In this document: piece after piece, positions 25,050 to 33,534 of the stretch
Numbering within the stretch: the first letter of the stretch is position 1
Layout of the letters: each line of letters starts with the position of its first letter
Source of the DNA: Brevibacillus sp. SYP-B805
Lineage (GTDB): Bacteria; Bacillota; Bacilli; Brevibacillales; Brevibacillaceae
Assembly: GCF_011059135.1 (NCBI RefSeq)
Contig: NZ_JAALGD010000016.1
Location: forward strand, 20,011-84,010
Reading direction: 5' to 3'
DNA: 64,000 nucleotides
Position numbers and translations under genes: made by a program
Notes under the pieces: model-generated
The model's database searches: none
What the model saw: only the letters and a program-made list of their open reading frames with translations
Told to the model about the DNA's origin: nothing

Positions 25050-26138
25050 GTGGAAGAGATCAGGAAGCTGATCGGGGACCATTACGGCTTGACGGTGCTC
25101 GGCGTCCGGGAAGCGGGAAGCCGCACGGAAGTGTTTACCGATCGGGGGCTTTATTACTTGTATAGCTGCCCGGCCGTCTATCGGTTCAAGCGAAAATTCG
25201 TGGAGATGGTGCAGCGACACCTGCTGAAGCATGGCGACTGCGGCGTGCTGCCGCTGGTGAAAACCGTAAAGGGACAGTCGTATGTCACCCAGGAGAATGA
25301 GCTTTATTTTCTGCAGGAGGGCGTGCGGGAAGCATCGCTTCCGGAACCTGCCTTTGCGCTGGGCGAGGCGTTGGCCAGGTTTCATCGGTCGACCGGCTCG
25401 TTTACGGGGGAGAAGCTCTTTCTGCCGTACCGCTCCCTCGCCGGATGGCCGGGTATGTGGTTGAAAAAGCTGCGCCAGTATGCTGCCTACCGGGATGAAC
25501 TGGAGCAGGAGAGAGGGATTATTACCCCCTTCGACGAATATTTGCTTACCACGTATACGTACATCCACCATATCGGGGACACCGCCGTGCAGTATCTGAA
25601 GGATGCGGGATACAGCAAGGTGATCAAGGAGACGGCCGGCCTGGGGAAAGTGGCCTATCAAAATTTTGACGACGGCTATCTGCTGGTCGCCGATGATGGC
25701 AGCCGGTATCTGGCCGGGGAATGGAGCTGGGTGATTGACATGCGCGCCCGTGACATCGGCCAGTGGATCAAGGCGGAGATCCGGCGGGATGGCTGGAACC
25801 GGGACCGGGTGGAGCGGTTTCTGGACGGCTACAACAGCATCTCCCCGCTCCTGAAGGAAGAATACGCCTGCATTTACGCGCTGCTGCTGTATCCGGGGCG
25901 TTTTCTGAAAATGGTGGAAGGGTATCGCAATGTTCCGGCGGAAGAACTGGAAGGGGTGGATTTTGCGGATTGGCGCGACATGCTTGACGGCGAGCTGCAG
26001 GAGATGGAGCGGGCGCTCCGCGACTATCCCCGATTGATAGCAACCAGATACGGCGTACACATTCCCGAAATCCATTGGTTGTGGAGGTCTTTCGATGACA
26101 AAACCGTTCGTGTACATGACGAGGCAAGTAGCGGTTGA
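25050..26138 (+). CDS. yutH: Spore coat-associated protein YutH (CotS-like kinase fold)
   Basis: A 362-residue protein of the YutH/CotS group, which has an aminoglycoside-phosphotransferase-like fold and associates with the spore coat. Typical stretches are YYLYSCPAVYRFKRKFV, GEALARFHRSTG, FPYRSLAGWP-like LPYRSLAGWPGMW and GEWSWVIDMRARDIGQW. Whether it retains kinase activity is unknown. The start is GTG 25050. Its 3' end overlaps the next gene by 44 bases. Confidence 0.85.
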   Translation: MEEIRKLIGDHYGLTVLGVREAGSRTEVFTDRGLYYLYSCPAVYRFKRKFVEMVQRHLLKHGDCGVLPLVKTVKGQSYVTQENELYFLQEGVREASLPEPAFALGEALARFHRSTGSFTGEKLFLPYRSLAGWPGMWLKKLRQYAAYRDELEQERGIITPFDEYLLTTYTYIHHIGDTAVQYLKDAGYSKVIKETAGLGKVAYQNFDDGYLLVADDGSRYLAGEWSWVIDMRARDIGQWIKAEIRRDGWNRDRVERFLDGYNSISPLLKEEYACIYALLLYPGRFLKMVEGYRNVPAEELEGVDFADWRDMLDGELQEMERALRDYPRLIATRYGVHIPEIHWLWRSFDDKTVRVHDEASSG

Positions 26139-27054
26139 GATTGTAGCCGCCCTGGAAGAGGTGGCGGAGGTGGAGGTATGGCCGGAGGATCGGCCGGTAC
26201 CCCGGGAGGTGCTGCTGCAAAAAGCGGAGCAGGCGGACGGCCTCTTCGTCCTGCTGACCGATACCATCGACGAGGAATTGCTGAACCGGGCGAAGCGGCT
26301 GCGCATCGTGGCCAATATGGCGGTCGGCTATGACAATATCGATGTGCGGGCGGCGAAGCAGAAGGGCGTCATCGTCACCAATACGCCGGACGTGCTGACG
26401 GAGGCGACGGCCGATCTGGCGTTTGCCCTGCTGATGGCAACCGGCCGCCGTCTGATCGAAGCCAACCGCTTTCTGCACAGCGGCGGCTGGCAGACATGGA
26501 GTCCCTATCTGATGGCCGGCCAGAGCGTCTACGGGGCCACGCTCGGCATCATCGGCATGGGACGCATCGGGGAGGCGGTTGCCAGGCGGGCAAAAGGCTT
26601 TGACATGAACGTGCTGTATCACAACCGGCGTCCCCGCCCCATCGCGGAGCAGACGCTGGGTGTACGTTTCTGCGAGTTGGACGAGTTGTTGCGGACATCC
26701 GATTATGTCCTGCTGCTGACGCCCTTAACCCCCGAGACCCGCGGATTGATCGGGGAGCGGGAACTCTCCCTGATGAAGCCAACCGCGGTGTTCCTCAACG
26801 TGTCCCGCGGCGGCACCGTTGATGAAGAGGCGCTGTATCGGGCGCTGAAGGAGAAGCGGATCTGGGCGGCGGGACTGGACGTGTTTGCGCAGGAGCCCGT
26901 TCCCGTCGATCATCCGCTGCTGTCGCTTCCCAACGTGGTGGCCCTCCCGCATATCGGCAGCGCCACGTATGAGACCCGGGACCGGATGGCGCGGCTCGCG
27001 GCGGAGAATCTCATCGCCGTCCTGTCCGGAAAGGAGCCGATTACACCGGTATGA
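26095..27054 (+). CDS. D-2-hydroxyacid dehydrogenase (glyoxylate/hydroxypyruvate reductase type)
   Basis: A 319-residue NAD(P)-dependent D-2-hydroxyacid dehydrogenase. The nucleotide-binding loop is GIIGMGRIGEAVARRA; active-site residues are seen as VSRGGTVDEEAL (Arg region), an Asp-Glu pair around VFAQEPV and the catalytic histidine in LPHIGSAT. It most resembles glyoxylate/D-glycerate dehydrogenases. GGAGG precedes ATG 26095. It overlaps yutH and the next hydrolase gene, forming an operon. Confidence 0.93.
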   Translation: MTKPFVYMTRQVAVEIVAALEEVAEVEVWPEDRPVPREVLLQKAEQADGLFVLLTDTIDEELLNRAKRLRIVANMAVGYDNIDVRAAKQKGVIVTNTPDVLTEATADLAFALLMATGRRLIEANRFLHSGGWQTWSPYLMAGQSVYGATLGIIGMGRIGEAVARRAKGFDMNVLYHNRRPRPIAEQTLGVRFCELDELLRTSDYVLLLTPLTPETRGLIGERELSLMKPTAVFLNVSRGGTVDEEALYRALKEKRIWAAGLDVFAQEPVPVDHPLLSLPNVVALPHIGSATYETRDRMARLAAENLIAVLSGKEPITPV

Positions 27055-27989
27055 ACGGGTGGTGGAGTGCCCTTGCCGTCATCGTCGCCATCGTCATCGT
27101 CGGATTCCTTGGCGTATGCGGGTTCTCCCTTTATGTGGGCTGGAAACTGCTTCATCCGCCGCGCAAGAAAGTGGGCATGAAGCCGGAGGAATTCGGCATC
27201 GCCCGGTATGAAGAGGTCACCTTTCCCAGCAGGGAGACGAGGGTCACGCTGAGCGGGTGGTATCTGTCAGCTGCCGCCAATGGCTGCCGGGAGAACGGCA
27301 TGACCCTGATCTTTGCCCACGGCTACGGCCAGAACCGTCTCGAACCGCATCTGCCGGCACTCTCCCTGGCCGCCCGCCTGCTGCGGGAAGGCTACGATGT
27401 GCTGATGTTTGATTTCCGCAATGCGGGCATGTCCGGAGGAAGGTTCACCACGGTCGGGTATCTGGAACAGCGGGACCTGCTGGGAGCCATCGATTATGCC
27501 GCCAGCCGCCGCCCGGGGCAGAGAATCGGCCTGATCGGCTTCTCGATGGGGGCAGTCACCTCCCTGCTCGCGGCTGCCCAGGATGAACGCGTGCAGGCCG
27601 TGGTGGCCGATTCGCCGTTTTATTCCCTGGACGAATATTTGCAGGAAAATTTGCCCGTCTGGACCGGCCTGCCCCGTTTTCCGTTCAATGCCCTGATCAT
27701 GACGCTCGTTCCGCTGGTGCTGCGGGCCGATCCGCGGGAAGTCTCCCCCTGCCGGGCCGTGGAGCAGATCGGGCAGCGTCCGATTCTGCTGATCCACGGG
27801 ACGGGGGATCAGACCGTTCCCTGCGAGAACAGCCAGCGCCTGGTACAGCACGCCCTTCATCCCGATACCGCGCTGTGGCTGGTGCCCGGGGCCGGGCATG
27901 TCCGCAGCTATGCACAGCGGCCGGAAGAGTATGCGGAAAGGGTGCTCGCCTTTTTGCGGCAGACGGCAAAAAACCCCCTACCGCTGTAG
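27051..27989 (+). CDS. Membrane-anchored alpha/beta hydrolase
   Basis: A 312-residue serine hydrolase. An N-terminal membrane anchor (ALAVIVAIVIVGFLGVCGF) precedes the fold. The nucleophile elbow is GFSMGA, preceded by FAHGYGQNR and FDFRNAGMSGG; the acid is in IHGTGDQTVP and the histidine in GAGHVRS. The substrate is unknown. The start overlaps the stop of the dehydrogenase gene (ATGA). The last codons form part of a terminator hairpin. Confidence 0.88.
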   Translation: MNGWWSALAVIVAIVIVGFLGVCGFSLYVGWKLLHPPRKKVGMKPEEFGIARYEEVTFPSRETRVTLSGWYLSAAANGCRENGMTLIFAHGYGQNRLEPHLPALSLAARLLREGYDVLMFDFRNAGMSGGRFTTVGYLEQRDLLGAIDYAASRRPGQRIGLIGFSMGAVTSLLAAAQDERVQAVVADSPFYSLDEYLQENLPVWTGLPRFPFNALIMTLVPLVLRADPREVSPCRAVEQIGQRPILLIHGTGDQTVPCENSQRLVQHALHPDTALWLVPGAGHVRSYAQRPEEYAERVLAFLRQTAKNPLPL

Positions 27990-27993
27990 GGGG
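27968..27993 (-). terminator. Terminator of yutI
   Basis: Stem CCCCCTAC/GTAGGGGG with loop CGCT. The minus strand continues into six T residues, so it serves the minus-strand yutI gene and overlaps the end of the plus-strand hydrolase gene. Confidence 0.85.
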
Positions 27994-28010
27994 CTTGCTG
28001 TCTGTGAGGC

Positions 28011-28238
28011 TTAGAATACCTGCTGAACTTCTTTGATGCCCGGAACTTCTTCAAACAGGGCGCGCTCAATCCCTGCCTTCAGGGTGATCGTCGAGGACGG
28101 GCAGCTGCCGCATGCTCCCATCAGGCGCAGTTTGACAATGCCATCCTCCACGTCGACCAGCTGCACGTCGCCGCCGTCGCGCTGCAGATATGGACGAAGT
28201 TTATCTAAAACTTCCTGTACTTGATCAAACAATTCCAT
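28011..28238 (-). CDS. yutI: NifU-like iron-sulfur scaffold
   Basis: A 75-residue protein equal to the C-terminal NifU domain, with the cluster-ligand motif [14 protein letters not shown]. Such proteins carry and transfer Fe-S clusters. ATG 28238 has AAAGGAG upstream; a longer frame starting at 28259 is unlikely. It keeps the yutI position, and the A-type carrier (yutM) lies further along in the window. Confidence 0.93.
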   Translation of the reverse strand: MELFDQVQEVLDKLRPYLQRDGGDVQLVDVEDGIVKLRLMGACGSCPSSTITLKAGIERALFEEVPGIKEVQQVF

Positions 28239-28369
28239 GGCTTGTTCACTCCTTTCCATCCTCCCCTTTATTATAATCCTCCGGCCGAGAGAAATCCATG
28301 ACCATCATGCTGGAAAGGTGCACGCTGCCAGAACATTCGAAGTTCTCCCTCTTCGCGTTTCGACACTTC

Positions 28370-28403
28370 GGGTCATGACCCTTCTCCCTGGTCATGCTAT
28401 AAT
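28370..28403 (+). promoter_or_regulatory. mccA-mccB promoter with palindrome
   Basis: An extended -10 (TGCTATAAT, hexamer 28398-28403) lies 36 bases before the GTG start. The perfect 12-base palindrome GGGTCATGACCC (28370-28381) covers the expected -35 position, where no good -35 hexamer exists. That fits a site for an activator or repressor. Confidence 0.6.
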
Positions 28404-28438
28404 GGAGCAGGTAGAAAAACGAAATGAGGGATACTTGC

Positions 28439-29362
28439 GTGAAGGTATACCACAACGTCAAGGAATTGATCGGCAACACGCCGATTGTCGAAATTACGCA
28501 ATTTGCCCTGCCTGAAGGGGTGCGTCTTTTTGCCAAGCTGGAATTCTACAATCCGGGAGGAAGCGTGAAGGACCGCCTCGGCGTGGAACTGATCCGCGCA
28601 GCGGAAGCCAGCGGCCAGCTGAAGCCGGGCGGCACCATCATCGAGCCGACTGCCGGCAATACCGGCATCGGAATCGCACTGGCAGCGGTAGGAAGCGGTT
28701 ACAGGGTGATCTTCTGCGTACCGGCCAAGTTTTCCGAGGAAAAGCAGGAGCTGATGCGGGCGCTGGGGGCGGAGGTGGTCAACACCCCGACCGAAGAAGG
28801 GATCCGGGGAGCCATCGCCAAGGCGCAGGAGCTGGCCGCATCCATTCCGGGTTCATTCGTGCCGCAGCAGTTCGCCAATCCGGCCAATCCGGAAGCCCAT
28901 TACAAAACCACCGGACCGGAAATCTGGGAACAGATGGACGGCCGGGTGGATGTGTTCGTGGCGGGAGCCGGTTCCGGCGGGACATTTATGGGCGTTGCCC
29001 GTTACCTGAAGGAGAAGAATCCCGCTGTCAAGACCGTCATTGTGGAACCCGAGGGCTCCATCCTGAACGGCGGCCAGCCGGGGCCGCACAAGACGGAAGG
29101 GATCGGCATGGAATTTCTTCCCCCGTTTATGGACACCAGCTACTTTGATGCCATTCACACGATTGAGGATGTAGAGGCTTTTGAGCTGGTCAAACAGCTG
29201 GCGGCCAAGGAAGGCCTGCTGGTGGGCAGTTCGTCCGGGGCGGCGATGGCGGCATCGCTTCGGGAAGCCAAGGAGGCGAAGCCCGGAACCCATATCGTCA
29301 CGATTTTCCCGGATGGCAGCGAACGCTATTTGAGCAAGAAAATCTACCAAGGGGGAATTTGA
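28439..29362 (+). CDS. mccA: O-acetylserine-dependent cystathionine beta-synthase (cysteine synthase family)
   Basis: A 307-residue PLP enzyme. The PLP lysine is in PGGSVKDRLGVEL, with the substrate loop PTAGNTGIGIAL and phosphate-binding GAGSGGTFMGVARY. Paired with mccB it would convert homocysteine and O-acetylserine to cystathionine in reverse transsulfuration (YrhA). GTG 28439 follows GAGGG; an earlier ATG at 28424 has a weaker site. mccB starts three bases after the stop. Confidence 0.9.
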   Translation: MKVYHNVKELIGNTPIVEITQFALPEGVRLFAKLEFYNPGGSVKDRLGVELIRAAEASGQLKPGGTIIEPTAGNTGIGIALAAVGSGYRVIFCVPAKFSEEKQELMRALGAEVVNTPTEEGIRGAIAKAQELAASIPGSFVPQQFANPANPEAHYKTTGPEIWEQMDGRVDVFVAGAGSGGTFMGVARYLKEKNPAVKTVIVEPEGSILNGGQPGPHKTEGIGMEFLPPFMDTSYFDAIHTIEDVEAFELVKQLAAKEGLLVGSSSGAAMAASLREAKEAKPGTHIVTIFPDGSERYLSKKIYQGGI

Positions 29363-29365
29363 CCC

Positions 29366-30499
29366 ATGCGGTTGAAAACACGATTGATTCACGGCGGCAT
29401 CGACGGCGACCCGCATACCGGCGCCGTTTCGGTGCCGATTTATCAGGTGAGCACCTACAAGCAGGAAGCCATCGGCAAGCACAAAGGCTTTGAATACTCA
29501 CGAACCGGCAATCCGACCCGCCATGCGCTGGAGACATACATCGCCGAGCTGGAGGGAGGAGCGCGCGGCCTTGCATTCGGTTCGGGGATGGCCGCCCTCT
29601 CCACCATCCTGTCGCTGTTTAACAAGGGAGACCACCTCGTTGTCGGGGACGATGTATACGGCGGTACCTATCGGGTCGTGACGCGCGTCTTCACCCGTCT
29701 TGGCCTGGAGGCGACGTATGTCGACACCAGCAATCTGGCTGCCGTTGAAGCGGCGATCCGGCCCGAGACGAAGGCGATCCTGATGGAAACGCCTACCAAT
29801 CCGCTGCTGAAGGTAAGCGATATTGCGTCACTGGCAGGAATTGCCAAATCGAAAGGCATTCTGCTGATTGTCGACAATACCTTTATGACGCCATACTGGC
29901 AGAATCCGCTGGACCTGGGGGCCGACATCGTCTTCCACAGCGCCACCAAGTATCTCGGCGGCCACAGCGACGTGGTGGCCGGTCTGGCGGTAACGAAGGA
30001 TGCGATGCTGGGAGAAGAGCTTCACTTCCTGCAAAATGCGATCGGCGGCGTTCTCGGGCCGCAGGATTCGTGGCTGCTGCTGCGCGGGATGAAAACATTG
30101 GGCGTCCGGATGGAAGAGCATGAGGCCAATGCACGCGCGCTAGCCAAGTGGCTTGCCGAGCGCGGCGACATCCAGCGCGTCATTTATCCGGGGCTGGAGA
30201 GCCACCCGGGCCACACCCTGATCCAAAAACAGGCGCGCGGCTTCGGCGGCATGATCTCCTTCGATGTGGGCAGCGCCAGCCGTGCGGAAGAAGTGCTGTC
30301 CAAGGTGAAATGGTTCACGCTGGCGGAATCGCTGGGAGCGGTGGAAAGCCTGATCAGCGTGCCGGCACGGATGACACATGCTTCGATCCCGCCGGAACGG
30401 CGCGCGGAGCTTGGCATCACCGACGGGCTGATTCGCATCTCCGTAGGGATTGAGGATGTAGAGGATCTGATCGAGGATTTGGAACAAGCCTTGTCGTAA
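29366..30499 (+). CDS. mccB: Cystathionine gamma-lyase/synthase (PLP, Cys/Met metabolism)
   Basis: A 377-residue PLP enzyme of the MetB/MccB family. The cofactor lysine is in HSATKYLGGHSDVV; other motifs are YSRTGNPTRHALE, FGSGMAALS, ETPTNPLLKV and SLGAVESLISVPARMTH. It likely cleaves cystathionine to cysteine (YrhB). A cystathionine gamma-synthase activity cannot be excluded from sequence alone, but pairing with mccA favours the lyase. It sits directly behind mccA. Confidence 0.9.
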   Translation: MRLKTRLIHGGIDGDPHTGAVSVPIYQVSTYKQEAIGKHKGFEYSRTGNPTRHALETYIAELEGGARGLAFGSGMAALSTILSLFNKGDHLVVGDDVYGGTYRVVTRVFTRLGLEATYVDTSNLAAVEAAIRPETKAILMETPTNPLLKVSDIASLAGIAKSKGILLIVDNTFMTPYWQNPLDLGADIVFHSATKYLGGHSDVVAGLAVTKDAMLGEELHFLQNAIGGVLGPQDSWLLLRGMKTLGVRMEEHEANARALAKWLAERGDIQRVIYPGLESHPGHTLIQKQARGFGGMISFDVGSASRAEEVLSKVKWFTLAESLGAVESLISVPARMTHASIPPERRAELGITDGLIRISVGIEDVEDLIEDLEQALS

Positions 30500-30513
30500 G
30501 GAGGGGGAGGCCC

Positions 30514-30843
30514 ATGGCTGTCGAGATCAAAGTATACGGCACGGAACAGCTCTGTGCCAGCTGCGTAAACCTTCCCTCTGCCAAAGAGACGGCTGAATGG
30601 CTGACGGCAGCCGTTTCGCGCAAATACGGAAATGATGCGGTAATTGTCACATACAGCGATTTTCAGCATCCGGAGACAGCAGAAGACAAAAACTGGGCGG
30701 ACCGGATCGTCAATGAAGATCTCTGGTATCCGCTTGTCATAATTTCCGGGGAAATTGTCGGTGAAGGTAACCCGAAATTGAAAGATATTTACGCCAGGCT
30801 GGAAGCGTTGGGGGTAAAGCCGCTGCCAGCGGCGGATGAATAG
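30514..30843 (+). CDS. yuzD: YuzD family thioredoxin-like protein
   Basis: A 109-residue protein of the YuzD/DUF1462 family, with a CASC motif near residue 14 in a thioredoxin-like setting (VYGTEQLCASCVNLPSAKET). Function is unknown. It lies 14 bases after mccB and probably shares its transcript. The stop codon is followed 12 bases later by the first of two identical terminator hairpins flanking an R1 element. Confidence 0.85.
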   Translation: MAVEIKVYGTEQLCASCVNLPSAKETAEWLTAAVSRKYGNDAVIVTYSDFQHPETAEDKNWADRIVNEDLWYPLVIISGEIVGEGNPKLKDIYARLEALGVKPLPAADE

Positions 30844-30855
30844 ACGACGCCATCG

Positions 30856-30876
30856 GAAGACGGGAGCAATCCCGTC
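30856..30876 (+). repeat. First copy of the duplicated hairpin flanking R1-A
   Basis: A 21-base sequence with stem GACGGG and CCCGTC around AGCAAT. The identical 21 bases recur at 31132-31152. This copy has no T tract. Confidence 0.85.
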
Positions 30877-31131
30877 CTCCAGACTGAAGACAAACTACTG
30901 TTGGAGGCATGGAGGAATCGGGTCAAGCGAGCTCCTTTGACGACCGACTCAGCGGATAAACAAAGACGCGGGATCCCAGGGGGCGTGAGTCTCACTTCGC
31001 TGAGACGCCCAGATGTTGAGCCCCCTGCCCGCGTCGCGTTTCGGAGCGGACACGGTCCACTTCCTCGCGGGTCGTCAAGAGAGCGAGCAGGAACCATTCC
31101 CCATACAAAAAAGGAATTTGTTTACACACGA
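30877..31131 (+). mobile_element. R1-A: complete 255-base structured repeat inserted at the yuzD terminator
   Basis: This matches 35166-35415 (inverted) over nearly its full length, and 63788-63920 and 60427-60495 in part. It is non-coding. The two halves are imperfect inverted repeats about 60 bases long, meeting at GACGACC and GGTCGTC. The centre folds through GACGCGGG/CCCGCGTC and CAGGGGGC/GCCCCCTG to a GTCTCA/TGAGAC hairpin. Flanking 21-base direct repeats are the terminator hairpin itself. Confidence 0.7.
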
Positions 31132-31157
31132 GAAGACGGGAGCAATCCCGTCTTTTT
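31132..31157 (+). terminator. Terminator after R1-A (second hairpin copy)
   Basis: Second copy of the 21-base hairpin, this one followed by TTTTT. Before insertion this T tract would have belonged to the single yuzD terminator. Confidence 0.85.
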
Positions 31158-31283
31158 GTATTTCGACAATGTACGTCCTGTCATGGGGGACCGATTGCTT
31201 TCTTGAGAATCAGCATGTGAAGTTGGCCGTGTCCGCTGCGAATAGTAATCCTCCGAAAGAAAAATGTTGCCTCACCGGAAAAA

Positions 31284-31298
31284 ATTTGTAACCTTTTG
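31284..31298 (+). promoter_or_regulatory. ECF-type -35 element upstream of the sigma factor gene
   Basis: ATTTGTAACCTTTTG is repeated exactly at 33461-33475 upstream of the YcdB gene. Its AAC-containing form is typical of ECF -35 elements. I cannot define the -10 reliably. Confidence 0.65.
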
Positions 31299-31365
31299 AA
31301 GGGGGAATGTTACCAAAGCATAAAAAGATTTCCATTTTCGTTTGGTCTGGCAAGGAGCGATCGAT

Positions 31366-31911
31366 TTGGATCACAATCAAACGACGGAGCAGAGATTTTC
31401 AGCGCTGTACCAACAATATTATCGGGACGTTTATCAGTTTCTCTTTTGTTTTACGGGTCATAAAAGCGATGCGGAGGACTTGACACAGGAAGTATTCCTG
31501 ACGGTCGTGAAGGTTCTTGACACCTTTGAAGGGCGCTCCCATTTGAAAACCTGGATTCTGGGCATTGCCAAGAACAAGGCAAGGTACTGGTACCGCAAAA
31601 AACGGCTGACCACCTTTTTTTCAGATACCCTGCTGCAAAGTCTCCGGACGAAGGAAGGGCTGCCGGAAGCGGAATTGGACAGCAAAGAAGGGGTCCGGGA
31701 GCTCATCAGTGCCCTGCAGGGCTTGAAGACACAGTACCGGATGGTATTCATCCTTCGCTGCCTCAAGGAATGCAGTATCAAAGAAACATCGGAAATCTTG
31801 GGGTGTTCGGAAGCAAAGGTAAAGGTGGATTACCATCGCGCTTGCAAGATGCTTCAGGAAAGGTTACACCCGTCAAGAATAGGAGAGTGGGCAAATGGAC
31901 TGGCTAAATGA
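31366..31911 (+). CDS. ECF sigma factor
   Basis: A 181-residue group IV sigma factor. Region 2 is at about 15-80 (YQQYYRDVYQFLFCFTG, DAEDLTQEVFLTV, FEGRSHLKTWILGIAKNKARYW) and region 4 at about 115-170 (LKTQYRMVFILRCLKECSIKETSEILGCSEAKVKV). TTG 31366 with AAGGAG upstream is chosen over the longer frame. It overlaps its anti-sigma partner by 17 bases and is likely self-regulated through the -35 element 68 bases upstream. Confidence 0.9.
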   Translation: MDHNQTTEQRFSALYQQYYRDVYQFLFCFTGHKSDAEDLTQEVFLTVVKVLDTFEGRSHLKTWILGIAKNKARYWYRKKRLTTFFSDTLLQSLRTKEGLPEAELDSKEGVRELISALQGLKTQYRMVFILRCLKECSIKETSEILGCSEAKVKVDYHRACKMLQERLHPSRIGEWANGLAK

Positions 31912-33448
31912 GCAGCAGCTGCGACGAATGATGGAACAGCTTGATGGTTTCGAGCCGGACAAAGCCTTTGTGAAAAAGTTGGAGATGGCATGTTTGGAAA
32001 AAATAAGGAGCATGCAGCACAAGCGTCAGATGTGGCGAATCGCCAGTCGAAGCACCGCAGCTGCGGTCTGCCTTTTTTTGCTGGTGTGGTTGTTTTCAGC
32101 GTCCGGGCAAAAGGTGATCCAGTCCCCCCTTCACTCCCTGATGCAGCAGCAGGCTGAGCGCTCTTCCACACGCGAATGGTCCCAGGAGCCAGGCAACGAG
32201 CAGCATCCCCCGTCAACGGTGGGACAGCAGGAAGATACCGGCAACCTCCCCCCCTCCCCGACAGCTCAGGCGAATGGCACAAGCACACAGGGAGAAAGTG
32301 TCACTCCGGACGTGAGTCAGGCCATCGGGGATCAGCGGATTGTGACAAGCGCCAGACAGTTCCTTGGCGACCTGGTGGGGGAGAGGAATGTGGAAGAGTA
32401 TCGGGCCACGGCGGTTTCCCCCCGGCAGCCTTCCCTGTTTGACGTGAGCTTCAGCCGCTTCGTTAACGGCGTCCCGGTATCTGGCAGCAAGATGGTGGTC
32501 ACGGTCGACAGCATGGGAACGGTGAAGCGATTGATCGCGGCCCATCCCATCGATCAGCAGGCGATTGCTCAAGCGCGCAGCCTGATCACGCATGACCAGC
32601 TGACCAACATGGTAGCCAGCCGCCTTCGCTTGTACTACAGCGAAAAATCATCGTCCGTTGTTTACGTGCTGCCAAAGCTGGCCGACCTGGATGCGCGATC
32701 AGGCCATTTTAACGGGTTGGAAGATCCTACCTCTTCCCGTTATCCGCATCCCTTTCTGCTGAAGGTGGAACCGCAGCAGCAGATGTTTGCGGCGGCAAAT
32801 CCGCAAGAGGCAAGCGATCTGCTGCGGACACAGACGGGAATAGATGTAAGCGGCCTGTCGTTCGCGGGGGTGCAGAAGGTGAATGGCGGTTCCCGGTATG
32901 TCTGGAAACAAGGGCAGGCTGCGACCGTGAGCGTTGAAACAGCCGGCGACGGACGGATCACGCATTTTTCCTTCACGGATGCGGCCCAGACCCTTACCGG
33001 CCGCCGGAAGATGATCAGGATATCCGAGGCAGACGCACGCGATATCGCCGTTCGTTTCCTGGCCCGGCATCTCCCTTTGCCAGTCACTTCGCTCTATGTA
33101 GGGGATGTCAACCGGCGGGCCGAAGATTCCATCCTCGAATTCCGTTTCCACCCCGCCCTTGACAAGATTCCGGTTCTGGAGCACCCGTACATCGTCACAA
33201 TGGATATGACGGATGGACGGATCATCGGCTTCTCCGGCGATTTTGCCAGCATCCCTCATGGTCGGCCGGAGCAGACCAACATCATGACGGGAACTGCGGT
33301 CATCGGACAATACTTTGCGCAGTCCCCGCCCGCGTTGGTCTGCACACCGGGAAGCACCGCAACGGCAGCGCCCGATTTCATCTATTCGCTGCCGGACTTA
33401 TCCCGGGAGCCCGTGGTATTTGACGCCCGAACAGGAAAACGCAATTGA
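31895..33448 (+). CDS. Probable anti-sigma factor with extracellular YcdB/PepSY-like domains
   Basis: A 517-residue membrane protein. Residues 1-47 are cytoplasmic (a likely sigma-binding part), followed by a membrane segment (about 50-68, AAAVCLFLLVWLF), a low-complexity Ser/Gln/Pro linker, and an extracellular region with repeated YcdB/YcdC-like and PepSY-like units (VNGVPVSGSKMVVTVD, EFRFHPALDKIPV). Overlap with the sigma gene is usual for anti-sigma factors. The assignment is from architecture and position. Confidence 0.75.
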   Translation: MDWLNEQQLRRMMEQLDGFEPDKAFVKKLEMACLEKIRSMQHKRQMWRIASRSTAAAVCLFLLVWLFSASGQKVIQSPLHSLMQQQAERSSTREWSQEPGNEQHPPSTVGQQEDTGNLPPSPTAQANGTSTQGESVTPDVSQAIGDQRIVTSARQFLGDLVGERNVEEYRATAVSPRQPSLFDVSFSRFVNGVPVSGSKMVVTVDSMGTVKRLIAAHPIDQQAIAQARSLITHDQLTNMVASRLRLYYSEKSSSVVYVLPKLADLDARSGHFNGLEDPTSSRYPHPFLLKVEPQQQMFAAANPQEASDLLRTQTGIDVSGLSFAGVQKVNGGSRYVWKQGQAATVSVETAGDGRITHFSFTDAAQTLTGRRKMIRISEADARDIAVRFLARHLPLPVTSLYVGDVNRRAEDSILEFRFHPALDKIPVLEHPYIVTMDMTDGRIIGFSGDFASIPHGRPEQTNIMTGTAVIGQYFAQSPPALVCTPGSTATAAPDFIYSLPDLSREPVVFDARTGKRN

Positions 33449-33460
33449 AAAATTGGGTGG

Positions 33461-33475
33461 ATTTGTAACCTTTTG
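33461..33475 (+). promoter_or_regulatory. Second copy of the ECF -35 element
   Basis: ATTTGTAACCTTTTG, identical to 31284-31298, lies 60 bases before the YcdB gene. It implies this gene is in the same ECF regulon. Confidence 0.65.
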
Positions 33476-33534
33476 GCGAAAGGCGGCACTAATAGAGGAA
33501 ACCATTCCACAATCTGGCGAGTAGGAGAGGATGT

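Noticed and set aside
30789..31097. Similar open frames on R1 copies (30789-31097 minus, 35130-35417 plus, 63712-63909 minus)
   Set aside because: The shared peptide comes from the shared DNA repeat. There are no ribosome sites, the frames end at different places, and the DNA shows RNA-like pairing instead of codon structure.
30877..31131. R1 as a group II intron
   Set aside because: No domain V-like sequence, no reverse transcriptase frame, and the flanking hairpin duplication is not expected from intron insertion.
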